DNA from: RYN-230 sp963770545
Lineage (GTDB): Bacteria; Actinomycetota; Actinomycetes; Streptosporangiales; Streptosporangiaceae
NCBI GenBank assembly: GCA_963770545.1
Contig: CAVYQF010000016.1
Location: 1-64,000 of the forward strand
Length of the DNA: 64,000 nucleotides
Reading direction: 5' to 3'
Positions within the stretch are counted from its first letter, which is position 1; the number at the start of each line of letters is the position of its first letter. The translations under genes were made by a program, and so were the position numbers. The notes under the pieces were generated by a model. It was not told where the DNA came from. It saw only the letters and a program-made list of their open reading frames with translations, and ran no database searches. Shown here piece by piece: positions 52,588-60,751 of the stretch.

Positions 52588-53978
52588 TCACCGTGATCGG
52601 GGTGGACGGGTCGCCGCTGAGCGACGTGGCGGCCGAGGCGGTGGCGGGCGCCACCCTGCTGGTCGGCGGCCGCCGGCACCTGTCCGCCGCGGGCGCGACG
52701 TCGATTCCCCGGGTCATCGTGCTCGGACCGCTGCGCCCGGCACTGGACGCGCTCGCAGCCCACGACGGCGACGCCGTGGTGCTGGCCTCCGGCGACCCCG
52801 GCTTCTTCGGCATCGTCCGGGCGCTGCGTGAACGCGGGCTGGGCTGCACCGTGCTGCCCGCGGTCTCCAGCGTGGCCCGGGCCTTCGCCCGGGCCGGGCT
52901 GCCCTGGGACGACGCCGTGGTGGTGAGCGCGCACGGCCGCGAACTGCGCGCGGCGGTCAACGTATGCCGGGCTTATCGCAAGGTGGCCGTGCTGACCGGG
53001 CCGGGTCAGGGCCCCGCCGAGATCGGCGCGGCCCTGGCCGGGTGGCCCCGGCGTCTCGTGGTATCCGAGGACCTGGGCGGCGCCGACGAACGGATCACCG
53101 AGTGCACCCCCGCCGGCGCTGCCGCCCGCACCTGGACGGACCCCAACGTGGTCCTGGTCCTCGCGTCTGGGCACCCCAGGCCCTCCCCCGGCTCCGGAGA
53201 CGACCAGTTCGTGATCAACCGATTGGTGTCGCTGGAACGACACCAATCAGTTGATCACGAAGAGGTGAGCCAGCCCAGTGGCCTCAGAGACCCCGCGCAT
53301 CACACGGGCCACAGCAGGCCGACGCCCAACGGGCCGGGATCCAGCGCGCCCGGGCCCGGGTGGTGCTGGCCGCTGCGGTCCGGCCTCGGGGACGAGGGCT
53401 GGGCGCTGGCCGAGGAAGCGTTCGAGCACCGGGACTCGATGGTGACCAAGCCGGAGGTACGGGCGCTGGCGCTGGCCCGACTCGCCCCGGGACCCGGCCT
53501 GCTGGTCTGGGACGTCGGCGCGGGCTCGGGTTCGGTCGCGGTGGAGTGCGCCCGGTTCGGCGCGGCGGTCATCGCGGTGGACCGGGACCCAGAGCAATGC
53601 GCCCGGGTCACGGCCAATGCGCGGCGCTACGGCACAGACGTCCGGGTCGTGACCGGCGCCGCGCCGGACGCCCTGGATGGCCTGCCCGATCCGGACGCGG
53701 TGTTCGTGGGCGGCGGCGGCCTGGCGGTCGTCAGCGCGGTGGCCGCCCGCCGGCCGGCCCGGATCGTGGTCGCCCTGGCGGCGATCCAGCGGGTGGGCCA
53801 GGCCGGCGAGGTGCTCGGCGGCGCGGGCTACGTGGTGAACGGCACCCTGCTGCAAGCCAGCCGCCTGGCCACGTTGCCGGACGGCGCCTACCGGCTCGCG
53901 GCTGCGAACCCGGTCTTCCTCCTCTGGGCCGAACCCGGCCCCCACACCGATCCGGGGCCCCCATGCAGCAGCGAGTGA
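52584..53978 (+). CDS. cobL: Precorrin-6Y C5,15-methyltransferase (decarboxylating), CbiE-CbiT fusion
   Basis: A 464-residue bifunctional CobL. The N-terminal CbiE-type methyltransferase shows VIGVDGSPLSDVAAEAV, LVGGRRHL, ASGDPGFFGIVRAL and VSEDLGGADERI. The C-terminal CbiT domain has SMVTKPEVRALALARL, WDVGAGSGSVAVECA and AVDRDPEQ. The linker is unusually long and includes the 54-bp hairpin sequence at 53208-53261, translated as FVINRLVSLERHQSVDHE. ATGA overlap with cbiD. Confidence 0.94.
   Translation: MITVIGVDGSPLSDVAAEAVAGATLLVGGRRHLSAAGATSIPRVIVLGPLRPALDALAAHDGDAVVLASGDPGFFGIVRALRERGLGCTVLPAVSSVARAFARAGLPWDDAVVVSAHGRELRAAVNVCRAYRKVAVLTGPGQGPAEIGAALAGWPRRLVVSEDLGGADERITECTPAGAAARTWTDPNVVLVLASGHPRPSPGSGDDQFVINRLVSLERHQSVDHEEVSQPSGLRDPAHHTGHSRPTPNGPGSSAPGPGWCWPLRSGLGDEGWALAEEAFEHRDSMVTKPEVRALALARLAPGPGLLVWDVGAGSGSVAVECARFGAAVIAVDRDPEQCARVTANARRYGTDVRVVTGAAPDALDGLPDPDAVFVGGGGLAVVSAVAARRPARIVVALAAIQRVGQAGEVLGGAGYVVNGTLLQASRLATLPDGAYRLAAANPVFLLWAEPGPHTDPGPPCSSE
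53208..53261. repeat. 24-bp-stem hairpin inside the cobL coding sequence
   Basis: Left arm begins TTCGTGATCAACC, right arm ends GTTGATCACGAA; 23 of 24 positions pair, around a 6-nt loop (CTGGAA). The element is 54 bp, exactly 18 codons, so the frame is kept. It lies between the two enzyme domains. Its length and near-perfection are far beyond chance for coding DNA. Confidence 0.92.
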
Positions 53979-53989
53979 TCACTCCCGCC

Positions 53990-54037
53990 GTTTGTGGACG
54001 GAAACCGCTGCGCTGGCAGCAGTTTCGGCACACAAAC
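53990..54037. repeat. Palindromic intergenic element, copy 2
   Basis: A 22-bp inverted repeat with four mismatches (left GTTTGTGGACGGAAACCGC..., right ...TTTCGGCACACAAAC) and a 4-nt loop, 12 bp past the cobL stop. Shares the core GTGTGC.GAAAC.GCTGC with the element at 9564-9609. It occupies the only large gap (about 250 bp) in an otherwise overlapping operon. Confidence 0.7.
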
Positions 54038-54231
54038 CCCCGGCCCGTCAGCGCCGCCATCCAGGCGGCTGGGCAGCAGCCGGCATCAGCGCAGGTCGCG
54101 GGCCGGGCGGCGGAAACCGCTCCCGGGCCGAGCCGGGGGACAGCGGAAAACGACCACAGTTGGCCAGCAAATACGCAGCGAGCGGTACTGGGCCGGGCCG
54201 GCCGATGCGCCTCAGGGCGCGGGGGGCGGCC

Positions 54232-56070
54232 ATGATCGGGCTGATCGCGGTGACCACAGCCGGGCAGGTGGCCGCGGAGCGGCTGGAACGGGCCTGGCCT
54301 GGGGAAACCCGGGTGTATCCCGGACCGGCGGCGGCGGCGCTGCCCCGGGCCTGGACCGAGTGCGACGCCCTGGTCTGCTTCCTCGCTACCGGGGCGGCCA
54401 TCCGGCTGCTGGCCCCGCTGCTGGCCGGCAAGCACACCGACCCGGCCGTGGTCTGCGTGGATGAGGCCTCCCGGCACGCGATCGCTCTGCTCGGCGGGCA
54501 CGGCTCTGGCGCGGGCGCGCTGCCGGGCGGGAGCGCAGGCACGCCACCCAGCGGGACCGGGGGCGCGAACGGACTGGCGGCCCGGGTCGCCGAGGTGCTG
54601 GGCGCGGAACCCGTGCTCAGCACCGCAACCGACCTGGCCGGGCTGCCTGGTCTGGACACGCTGGGCTGGCCGGTGCAAGGCGCGGTCGCCGCGGTCAGCC
54701 GGGCCATGCTGGACGGCGAGCCGGTGCGGCTGGTCAGCGAGGCCACCTGGCCACTGCCCGCCTTCCCGCCCAACGTCCACCTCACCTCGACGTCCCTTGA
54801 GGACCCTGAGGCTGACGAGACTCACGAGGTCCATGGGACTGCTGGGGATGGGGTGGGTGGGACCGGCCAGGGGGGCGGGACCGGCCAGGGGGGCGGGACC
54901 GGCCAGGGGAACCGGATCCTGGTCACTGACCGGGTGGCTCCGGTCGACGCGCGGACCGCGCTGCTCCGCCCGCCCTCGCTGGCCGTGGGAGTGGGCGCGA
55001 GCCGCGGGGTCAGCGCGGCCGAGGTGCTCAGCCTGATCGACATGACGCTGGACGAGGCGGGACTGTCGCCGCTCTCGGTCGCGGCGCTGGCCACGGTGGA
55101 CGCCAAGGCCGACGAGCCAGGGATCATCGAGGCGGCGGCCCGGCGTGGCTGGCCACTGGTCAGCTATCCGGCCGCGGCCCTGGCCGCCGTGGTCGTGCCG
55201 AACCCCAGCGCCGCGGCCCTGGCCGCGGTGGGCACCCCCAGCGTGGCCGAGGCGGCCGCGCTGACCCGCGGCGACGTGCTCGTGGCGGGCAAGCACAAGT
55301 CGGCCATGGCCACCGCGGCCGTGGCCCGGATCCGGCCCCGCGGGCGGCTGGCCCTGGTCGGGCTGGGACCGGGGGCACGGGACCTGCTCGCGCCGCGGGC
55401 CGTGGCCGAGCTGCGCCGGGCGTCCGTGGTGGCCGGCCTGGACCAGTACCTGGACCAGGTCCGGGACCTGTTGCGGCCAGGTACCCGGCTGCTGTCCTCC
55501 GGCCTCGGTGCCGAGGAGGAGCGGGCCCGGGCCGCTGTGACCGAGGCCCAGCGGGGCCACGCCGTAGCCCTGGTCGGATCGGGCGACGCCGGCGTGTACT
55601 CCATGGCCAGCCCGGCGCTCAGCCTGGCCGGAGAGGACATTGACGTGGTCACGGTGCCGGGCATCACCGCGAACCTGGCCGCGGCGGCCCTGCTTGGCGC
55701 ACCGCTCGGACACGATCACGCGGTGATCTCCCTGTCCGACCTGAACACTCCCTGGGAGATGATCGAGCGCCGGGTGCGTGCGGCCGCCGACGGCGATTTC
55801 GTGGTCACCTTCTACAACCCACGCAGCCGCGCCCGCGACTGGCAGCTCCGCGCCGCGCTGGATCTGCTCGGCGCGCACCGGCCGGCCAGCACACCTGCCG
55901 CGATTATCCGCAACGCCAACCGGCCGGGCCAGCTCATCACCGTGACCACACTGGGCAAACTCGACACGGCCGCCGTCGACATGCTCAGCCTGGTCCTCGT
56001 CGGCTGCTCGACGACCCAGATGGTGGCCGGACGCATGGTGACATCGCGGGGGTATCCGTGGCAGCCGTGA
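54232..56070 (+). CDS. CbiG-CbiH (CobJ) fusion: cobalt-precorrin-5A hydrolase / precorrin-3B C17-methyltransferase
   Basis: A 612-residue fusion. N-terminal CbiG part: TECDALVCFLATGAAIRLLAPLL, VVCVDEASRHAIALLGGH and VGASRGVSAAEVLSLI. C-terminal CbiH/CobJ methyltransferase: LALVGLGPGARDLLAPRAV, VALVGSGDAGVYSMASP, TVPGITANLAAAALLGAPLGHDH, VVTFYNPRSRARDWQL. CbiG opens the delta-lactone in the cobalt-early pathway. A GTGQGG triplicate (18-bp units) sits mid-protein. ATG 54232 follows a G-rich SD; ATG 54205 is an alternative. About 250 bp separate it from cobL. Confidence 0.92.
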   Translation: MIGLIAVTTAGQVAAERLERAWPGETRVYPGPAAAALPRAWTECDALVCFLATGAAIRLLAPLLAGKHTDPAVVCVDEASRHAIALLGGHGSGAGALPGGSAGTPPSGTGGANGLAARVAEVLGAEPVLSTATDLAGLPGLDTLGWPVQGAVAAVSRAMLDGEPVRLVSEATWPLPAFPPNVHLTSTSLEDPEADETHEVHGTAGDGVGGTGQGGGTGQGGGTGQGNRILVTDRVAPVDARTALLRPPSLAVGVGASRGVSAAEVLSLIDMTLDEAGLSPLSVAALATVDAKADEPGIIEAAARRGWPLVSYPAAALAAVVVPNPSAAALAAVGTPSVAEAAALTRGDVLVAGKHKSAMATAAVARIRPRGRLALVGLGPGARDLLAPRAVAELRRASVVAGLDQYLDQVRDLLRPGTRLLSSGLGAEEERARAAVTEAQRGHAVALVGSGDAGVYSMASPALSLAGEDIDVVTVPGITANLAAAALLGAPLGHDHAVISLSDLNTPWEMIERRVRAAADGDFVVTFYNPRSRARDWQLRAALDLLGAHRPASTPAAIIRNANRPGQLITVTTLGKLDTAAVDMLSLVLVGCSTTQMVAGRMVTSRGYPWQP

Positions 56071-56267
56071 CCATCGGCGCCTGCCAAGGCTGCGGCGCGT
56101 GCCTGCTCACCTGCCCAGAGCACGCGATCCGGCCGGCCGGGGGGATACTCCACGTGCTGTCCGGCCGCTGCACGGGCTGCCTGGAATGTGTCGAGATCTG
56201 CCCGGTGGGCGCGATCAGTATCAGTGAAAGCAAAGGAGTCCCCCGACCAATGAGATCAGCCCAGTGA
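56067..56267 (+). CDS. Small 2[4Fe-4S] ferredoxin in the B12 operon
   Basis: A 66-residue bacterial ferredoxin. Two complete cluster motifs: CQGCGACLLTCP and CTGCLECVEICP, each CxxCxxCxxxCP. GTG 56067 overlaps the preceding TGA, and a GTG three codons earlier is in frame. Its stop overlaps the GTG of cbiC. Tight coupling indicates a dedicated electron-transfer role in corrin synthesis, perhaps ring contraction or cobalt reduction; the partner is unknown. Confidence 0.92.
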   Translation: MTIGACQGCGACLLTCPEHAIRPAGGILHVLSGRCTGCLECVEICPVGAISISESKGVPRPMRSAQ

Positions 56268-56857
56268 GCCGCGGCATCCACCCGATCGAGGAAGAGTCGT
56301 ACGCGATCTTGCGGTCCCGGGCCGACACCGCGGCGCTGGCCCCGCTGACCCGGGCGGTCACCGAACGGGTGGTCCACGCCAGCGCCGACTTCGACTACCT
56401 CACGGACCTGGTGTGTGTGGAGGCGGCGCTGGCCGCCGGGGCAGACGCGCTGCGCCGGGGCGCCCCCGTGGTCGCCGACAGCGTGATGGTCGCGGCGGGC
56501 ATTACCAGCCGCGAGGCCATCTGCCGGGTACGAGACCCGCGGGCCCGGTCGCTGGCCGCGCGGGCTGGGATCACCCGCTCGGCCGCAGGGATGCGCGTCG
56601 CCTGCCGGGACGCGGGCCCCGGCGCCGTGTGGGTGATCGGCACCGCCCCCACGGCCCTGTTCGAGCTGCTGACCCTGAACGCCTCGCCCGCGCTGGTCAT
56701 CGGCCTGCCAGTCGGGTTCGTGGGGGCCGCGGAAGCCAAGGCCGCGCTACGGGCCAGCGGCTGGCCCGCCCTGACCAACCAGAGCGACAAGGGCGGGGCC
56801 GCGGTGGCCGCCGCCGCGCTCAACGCCCTGCTGTACCTCGAGGAGGCTCGGTCATGA
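56264..56857 (+). CDS. cobH: Precorrin-8X methylmutase
   Basis: A 197-residue CobH/CbiC enzyme moving the C11 methyl to C12, giving (hydrogeno/cob)yrinate. IHPIEEESYAILRSRAD at the N-terminus, ERVVHASADFDY (catalytic His), DSVMVAAGI, IGTAPTALFELL and GLPVGFVGAAEAK are all present. GTGA overlap with the ferredoxin gene; its stop overlaps the cbiX start. Confidence 0.95.
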   Translation: MSRGIHPIEEESYAILRSRADTAALAPLTRAVTERVVHASADFDYLTDLVCVEAALAAGADALRRGAPVVADSVMVAAGITSREAICRVRDPRARSLAARAGITRSAAGMRVACRDAGPGAVWVIGTAPTALFELLTLNASPALVIGLPVGFVGAAEAKAALRASGWPALTNQSDKGGAAVAAAALNALLYLEEARS

Positions 56858-57768
56858 CGGCGGGACCGGCCACGGGCGGTCTTCCGTTGCTGATCATCGG
56901 GCATGGTACCCGCGACGCCACCGGAGTGGCGCAATTCGGCCAGCTGATCGGGCGGGTCCGCGATCGATCGGCGGGCTGGCTGCCGGCCGTGGACGGCGGC
57001 TTCATCGAGCTGTCCGCGCCGTCGGTCAGCGAGGTGGTGCCCCGGCTGGCTGGCGGGCGCCTGGCCGAGGGCGGGCCGGCCGAACTGGTCGCCGTCCCGC
57101 TGGTACTCAGCGCGGCTGGGCACGGCAAGGGAGATATCCCCGCCGCGCTGGCCCGGGAGCAGGTACGCCACCCTGGGCTGCAATACCGCTACGGCCGGCC
57201 ACTCGGCCCGCATCCAGTGCTGCTGGACGTGCTCGAGGCCCGCATCGATGCGGCCCTGGGCGCGGAGGCGCGGACGGGTACCCACGTCGTGCTGGTCGGC
57301 CGGGGCTCCACCGATCCGGACGGGAACGCCGAGGTAGCCAAGGTGGCCCGGCTGCTGTGGGAGGGGCGCGGCTACTCCGACGTGACGCTGAGCTTCATCT
57401 CGCTGACCGAGCCATCCGTGCCGGCCGCCCTGGAACGGGCCTGGCGGCTGGGCGCCGAGCGGATCGTGGTCGCGCCGTACTTCCTGTTCGCGGGCGTGCT
57501 CCCGGACCGGGTCACGGCCCAGGCGGGCGCGTTCGCGGACCAGCACCCGGAGATCGACGTGCGGGTGGCGGGGCTGATCGGCGACTGCGACGAGCTGGCC
57601 GGGCTGGTGCTCGAACGGTACGCGGAGGCGCTGCACGGCGACATCAGGATGAACTGCGACACGTGCGCGTACCGGATTGCGATGCCCGGGTACGCCGACA
57701 AGGTCGGGCAGGCGCAGACCCCGCACCATCACCCCGACGACGTGGTGTCCGGGCACTGGCACCCCTAA
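56854..57768 (+). CDS. cbiX: CbiX-type sirohydrochlorin chelatase
   Basis: A 304-residue two-lobed CbiX. LLIIGHGTRDATGVAQF, FIELSAPSVSEVVPRL and PLVLSAAGHGKGDIP give the first lobe with its metal-binding His; HVVLVGRGSTDPDGNAEV, VAPYFLFAGVLPDRV and VRVAGLIGDCDEL give the second. The C-terminus has a MNCDTCAYR cysteine pair and a His-rich end (HHHPDD, HWHP), possibly metal-storing. It inserts Co2+ (or Fe2+, as SirB) into sirohydrochlorin. Last gene of the operon; ATGA overlap with cobH. Confidence 0.92.
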   Translation: MTAGPATGGLPLLIIGHGTRDATGVAQFGQLIGRVRDRSAGWLPAVDGGFIELSAPSVSEVVPRLAGGRLAEGGPAELVAVPLVLSAAGHGKGDIPAALAREQVRHPGLQYRYGRPLGPHPVLLDVLEARIDAALGAEARTGTHVVLVGRGSTDPDGNAEVAKVARLLWEGRGYSDVTLSFISLTEPSVPAALERAWRLGAERIVVAPYFLFAGVLPDRVTAQAGAFADQHPEIDVRVAGLIGDCDELAGLVLERYAEALHGDIRMNCDTCAYRIAMPGYADKVGQAQTPHHHPDDVVSGHWHP

Positions 57769-57794
57769 GGCGGCACTCCGGGACCCGGGAAAGA

Positions 57795-57831
57795 CCCGTC
57801 CCCCCGGTGGGGGGGTTACCGGGGGGACGGG
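57795..57831. terminator. Perfect 14-bp-stem bidirectional terminator
   Basis: CCCGTCCCCCCGGT and ACCGGGGGGACGGG pair perfectly around a 9-nt loop. Lies between the convergent cobalamin operon and the GH59 gene. Confidence 0.9.
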
Positions 57832-57865
57832 GATCTTCGCGTGACCCCGGGTCAGCCGGGGCCGG

Positions 57866-60268
57866 TCACGGCACCGACCATTGCTGGTTGCTGCCGCCGT
57901 TGCAGGTCCACAGGTCGAGCTGGGTGCCCTGCGTCGTGGTGAAATTCGGGTCGTCCAGGCACTTGCCGGAGACCGGGTTCACCAGTTCGCCGTTCACCGC
58001 GAGCCATTGCTGGTTCCCGCCGCCGTTGCAGGTCCATTCCTCTATGAGGGCGCCGTTGGCCGTGCTGGCGCCCGTGACGTCCAGGCACTTCCCGTTGATC
58101 CCGACGGTGCCGTTGGACTCCATGGTCCAACTCTGCGCCGCCGCATCGCTGTCGCAGCCCCACATCTGCACCTTCGTCCCGTCGGTGGCCGACCCGTTGT
58201 TCACGTCGGCACACTCGGCGGTGTCGTCTCCCGCGATGATATGCCCCGTCGGGGTGGGCGAACCGGCCAGGGTGACCGACAAGTTGTCGAACTGGTCCGT
58301 TTGATACCCAGACGTGCCGAACCCGACCATTCCAGAGGGGTAGGTGGCATCAGTAACGGTAGCGACGGTGGTGCCGTTGATGGCCGCCGAGATGCTGCTG
58401 CCGTTGAAGGTCAGGGCCAGGTGCTGCCAGGTGCCGGTGCCGGGGGTAGTCACCGTGCCGCTGGCCAGCGTGGCGAGGCTGTGGCTGGTGTTGTTGCGGA
58501 TGATCGACCACGCACCGGTGTTGCTCAGCTGGAGGTAGTACTCGTCGATGCCGGCCGGCCCGAAGGCGTGCTGGGAGCCCGCCCGGCCGATCAGCTGTAC
58601 CGACCCGGCCTGTTCCATCAGCGCGTCAGCCGACACGGTGTAGTTGGCCCAGCTGAGGTTGCCGCCGATCGTGTACGGGTTGGAGTTCCCGTCCCACTCG
58701 ATGGGCTGGACCGCAGCCTGCTGCTGTACGCACTGCCCGGAGCGGCCGCCTGCGCACGGCTCGACCTCGAATGCGCCTTGCATCTGGGACAGGTAGCGGG
58801 GCTGCTGGCCGACCGTGTCGCTGTCGAAGTTGTCGGAGTACGGCAGGGGCAGGGTGCCCTGGCCCGGGCTGGCGGCCGTGCCTTTGCCCTGGCCACTGGT
58901 GGTGGTCAGCGTGTAAATGTAGCCCGGCTGCACGGTCAGCGAGTAGGCGCCGTTCACCGGGGTGATGCTGGATTGCTGGGCGAACTGCGGTCCCGACCCC
59001 GGCGTATTGACATCGGTCGCCCACACGTGCACGGCGCCGGTGGACAGTCCGCCGGACACGGTCACGTTGACGGTCTGGGCCGCGCTGGCCGTGGTGGTCT
59101 CGATGATCGTGGAGTAGTCGGTGCCGTTGGTCGACTTCAGCGAGACATAGCTGCCGTTTGACTCGCTGCCACCGAGGTAGCCCGAGCCGGAGTTGAGGAA
59201 CTGCCAGCCGGGCGCGGTGAACTGGGTGACCTGGGCTGTGGCCCACAGGCTCTCCCCCACGCTGTACGCCCCGGACCAGGGCTGGTTGGCCAGGATCAGC
59301 CCGTCGGTGTTGTAGGGCAGGTTCGGGTAGATCGCGGCGACCAGCGGCCAGTTGATATAGGCGGTCAGGTCGGCGTCGATGTAACCGCGGGTGATGGAGC
59401 GGATCAGCGCCGGGGCGCCGGAGTTCAGGTCCTGGGAGCCGTTCTCGCTGGCCCACAGCGGCTTGCCGGTGCCGATGGCAGTGGAGTTGGCCGCGCAGGT
59501 GTCCGCGCTGCCGCCGTCCCCGCCCGCGCAGGGATAGTGCACCCCGATGATGTTCACCGCGCTGGCGAAGGTGGAGTTGGACGCGATGTCGCTGGCGATG
59601 CTCCAGTCGCTGTCCGCCCCGACGATCTGCACGCCTGAGTAGCCGTCCGCATTCAGCGTCGACCGGAGCTGCTCATACCAGGAGATGTTGTAGCCACGCT
59701 CGTTCCAGCCGCCGAGGTAATTGATGGTCAGGCCGTGTGACTTGGCGCAGTTGAGCCAGCTGACCAGATAGTTGATCATGTCGGTGGACCAGAAGTTGCC
59801 GCCGCCGATCCAGCCGGGCGCACCCCAGGCCAGCCCGTACAGCTTGATGTTCGGGTTGAGCGCCTTGGCCTGCCCCATCAGCCACCAGTTGTATCCGGCG
59901 CTGCAGTTGATAGAGCCGGACGCGTGCTCGATGCTCGATTCAGAGCCGTCCGTGGAGTTGGTGTCGCCGCCGATCTCCACCTTGAGGATCTGCAGGTCCG
60001 CGCCGTAACCGGGCTTGAAGAGGTAGTTGAGGATCTGTTGCTGCTGGGCCGCGGGATAGTCGGTCAGCAGCCGCGAGTTACCGCCCCCGCCGCTGATCGC
60101 TCCGATGCCGCCGAAGGTCCGCCCGGCACTGGTGCCGCTGACCGTGATGGCGGTCGCCGCGGCGGCTTGGGTCAGGGGCGCGGCCACGAGGCACAACGCC
60201 GAGCCGAGCAGGGCCGCGGTGGCAAGAACCACGGCGTGCCTTAAGCCTCGCAGACGGATGGTACGCAC
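57866..60268 (-). CDS. Secreted GH59 galactosylceramidase-like glycosidase with C-terminal CBM13
   Basis: An 800-residue exported enzyme. Signal peptide: RGLRHAVVLATAALLGSALCLVAAP. The catalytic barrel matches GH59 closely: TFGGIGAISGGGGNSRLL, ILNYLFKPGYGADLQILKVEIGGD, YNWWLMGQAKALNPNIKLYGLAWGAPGW, acid/base Glu in GGWNERG and nucleophile Glu in PLWASENGSQ. After it come the family's beta-sandwich and lectin-like domain (DNFDSDTVGQQPRYL). A ricin-type CBM13 with NGKCLDV, GKCLDD and QQW repeats ends the protein, absent from animal galactocerebrosidase. Likely a beta-galactosidase on galactans or galactolipids. GTG 60268 has GGAAGGGG upstream. Confidence 0.9.
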   Translation of the reverse strand: MRTIRLRGLRHAVVLATAALLGSALCLVAAPLTQAAAATAITVSGTSAGRTFGGIGAISGGGGNSRLLTDYPAAQQQQILNYLFKPGYGADLQILKVEIGGDTNSTDGSESSIEHASGSINCSAGYNWWLMGQAKALNPNIKLYGLAWGAPGWIGGGNFWSTDMINYLVSWLNCAKSHGLTINYLGGWNERGYNISWYEQLRSTLNADGYSGVQIVGADSDWSIASDIASNSTFASAVNIIGVHYPCAGGDGGSADTCAANSTAIGTGKPLWASENGSQDLNSGAPALIRSITRGYIDADLTAYINWPLVAAIYPNLPYNTDGLILANQPWSGAYSVGESLWATAQVTQFTAPGWQFLNSGSGYLGGSESNGSYVSLKSTNGTDYSTIIETTTASAAQTVNVTVSGGLSTGAVHVWATDVNTPGSGPQFAQQSSITPVNGAYSLTVQPGYIYTLTTTSGQGKGTAASPGQGTLPLPYSDNFDSDTVGQQPRYLSQMQGAFEVEPCAGGRSGQCVQQQAAVQPIEWDGNSNPYTIGGNLSWANYTVSADALMEQAGSVQLIGRAGSQHAFGPAGIDEYYLQLSNTGAWSIIRNNTSHSLATLASGTVTTPGTGTWQHLALTFNGSSISAAINGTTVATVTDATYPSGMVGFGTSGYQTDQFDNLSVTLAGSPTPTGHIIAGDDTAECADVNNGSATDGTKVQMWGCDSDAAAQSWTMESNGTVGINGKCLDVTGASTANGALIEEWTCNGGGNQQWLAVNGELVNPVSGKCLDDPNFTTTQGTQLDLWTCNGGSNQQWSVP

Positions 60269-60751
60269 GGCGGCACCCCTTCCTGACCCGCGTCCTCGCG
60301 GGTCGTCCCGGCGCTTCGACCAGCGGGCATGGTGATTGGAACTGATGGAAAGTGGTCGAAAGCGTTGAAAGCTGCCTTCATTGAGGCATTGCCCGCCGGC
60401 CGCGTCAAGATGCCACCGGCACCCGGTTTCCCCGCCTTGAACCGGCAGGCCGCGGCAGCCGTTTTCGGTGGCGTAGCGGCGGGTGCCCCCCGGCGCTGCC
60501 GTCGGCCTCACGGGCCCAGGCCACCAGCCTGTTCACCTTAAAGTAGCCATCCAGCTACTAAGTGTTATAAGAATACCTGTACGGCCTGTTACTGCATGAT
60601 CAAATACGGGTCGTCACTGCTGATAGCATTTTCGTTGCCTTGCCGCCATGCCTGCCGGGGGACCTGAATCACGGGGCCAGAATCAGGGGCCACCTCAGAG
60701 GGCTAGCTCAGCGGCGGGTACCGGGGTGCCCGAAGGTCACGGGAGACTGAT
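60269..60751. other. Divergent intergenic region between GH59 and SpoIIE genes
   Basis: About 480 bp. It contains the three GAAAG words at 60348-60371 close to the GH59 start and a markedly AT-rich segment (60540-60640), the probable promoter area for one or both genes. No coding sequence recognised. Confidence 0.5.
60348..60371. promoter_or_regulatory. Three GAAAG words upstream of GH59, candidate operator
   Basis: GAAAG occurs at 60348, 60358 and 60367, about one helical turn apart. CGAAAGCGTTG within it resembles the GAAAGCG/CTTTC sites found near many actinomycete polysaccharide-hydrolase genes bound by LacI-type repressors. Function is inferred. Confidence 0.4.

Noticed and set aside
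53731..55878. Open frame of about 700 codons antisense to cobL and cbiGH
   Set aside because: Same antisense effect; it would span a gene boundary and two palindromes with no family signature.
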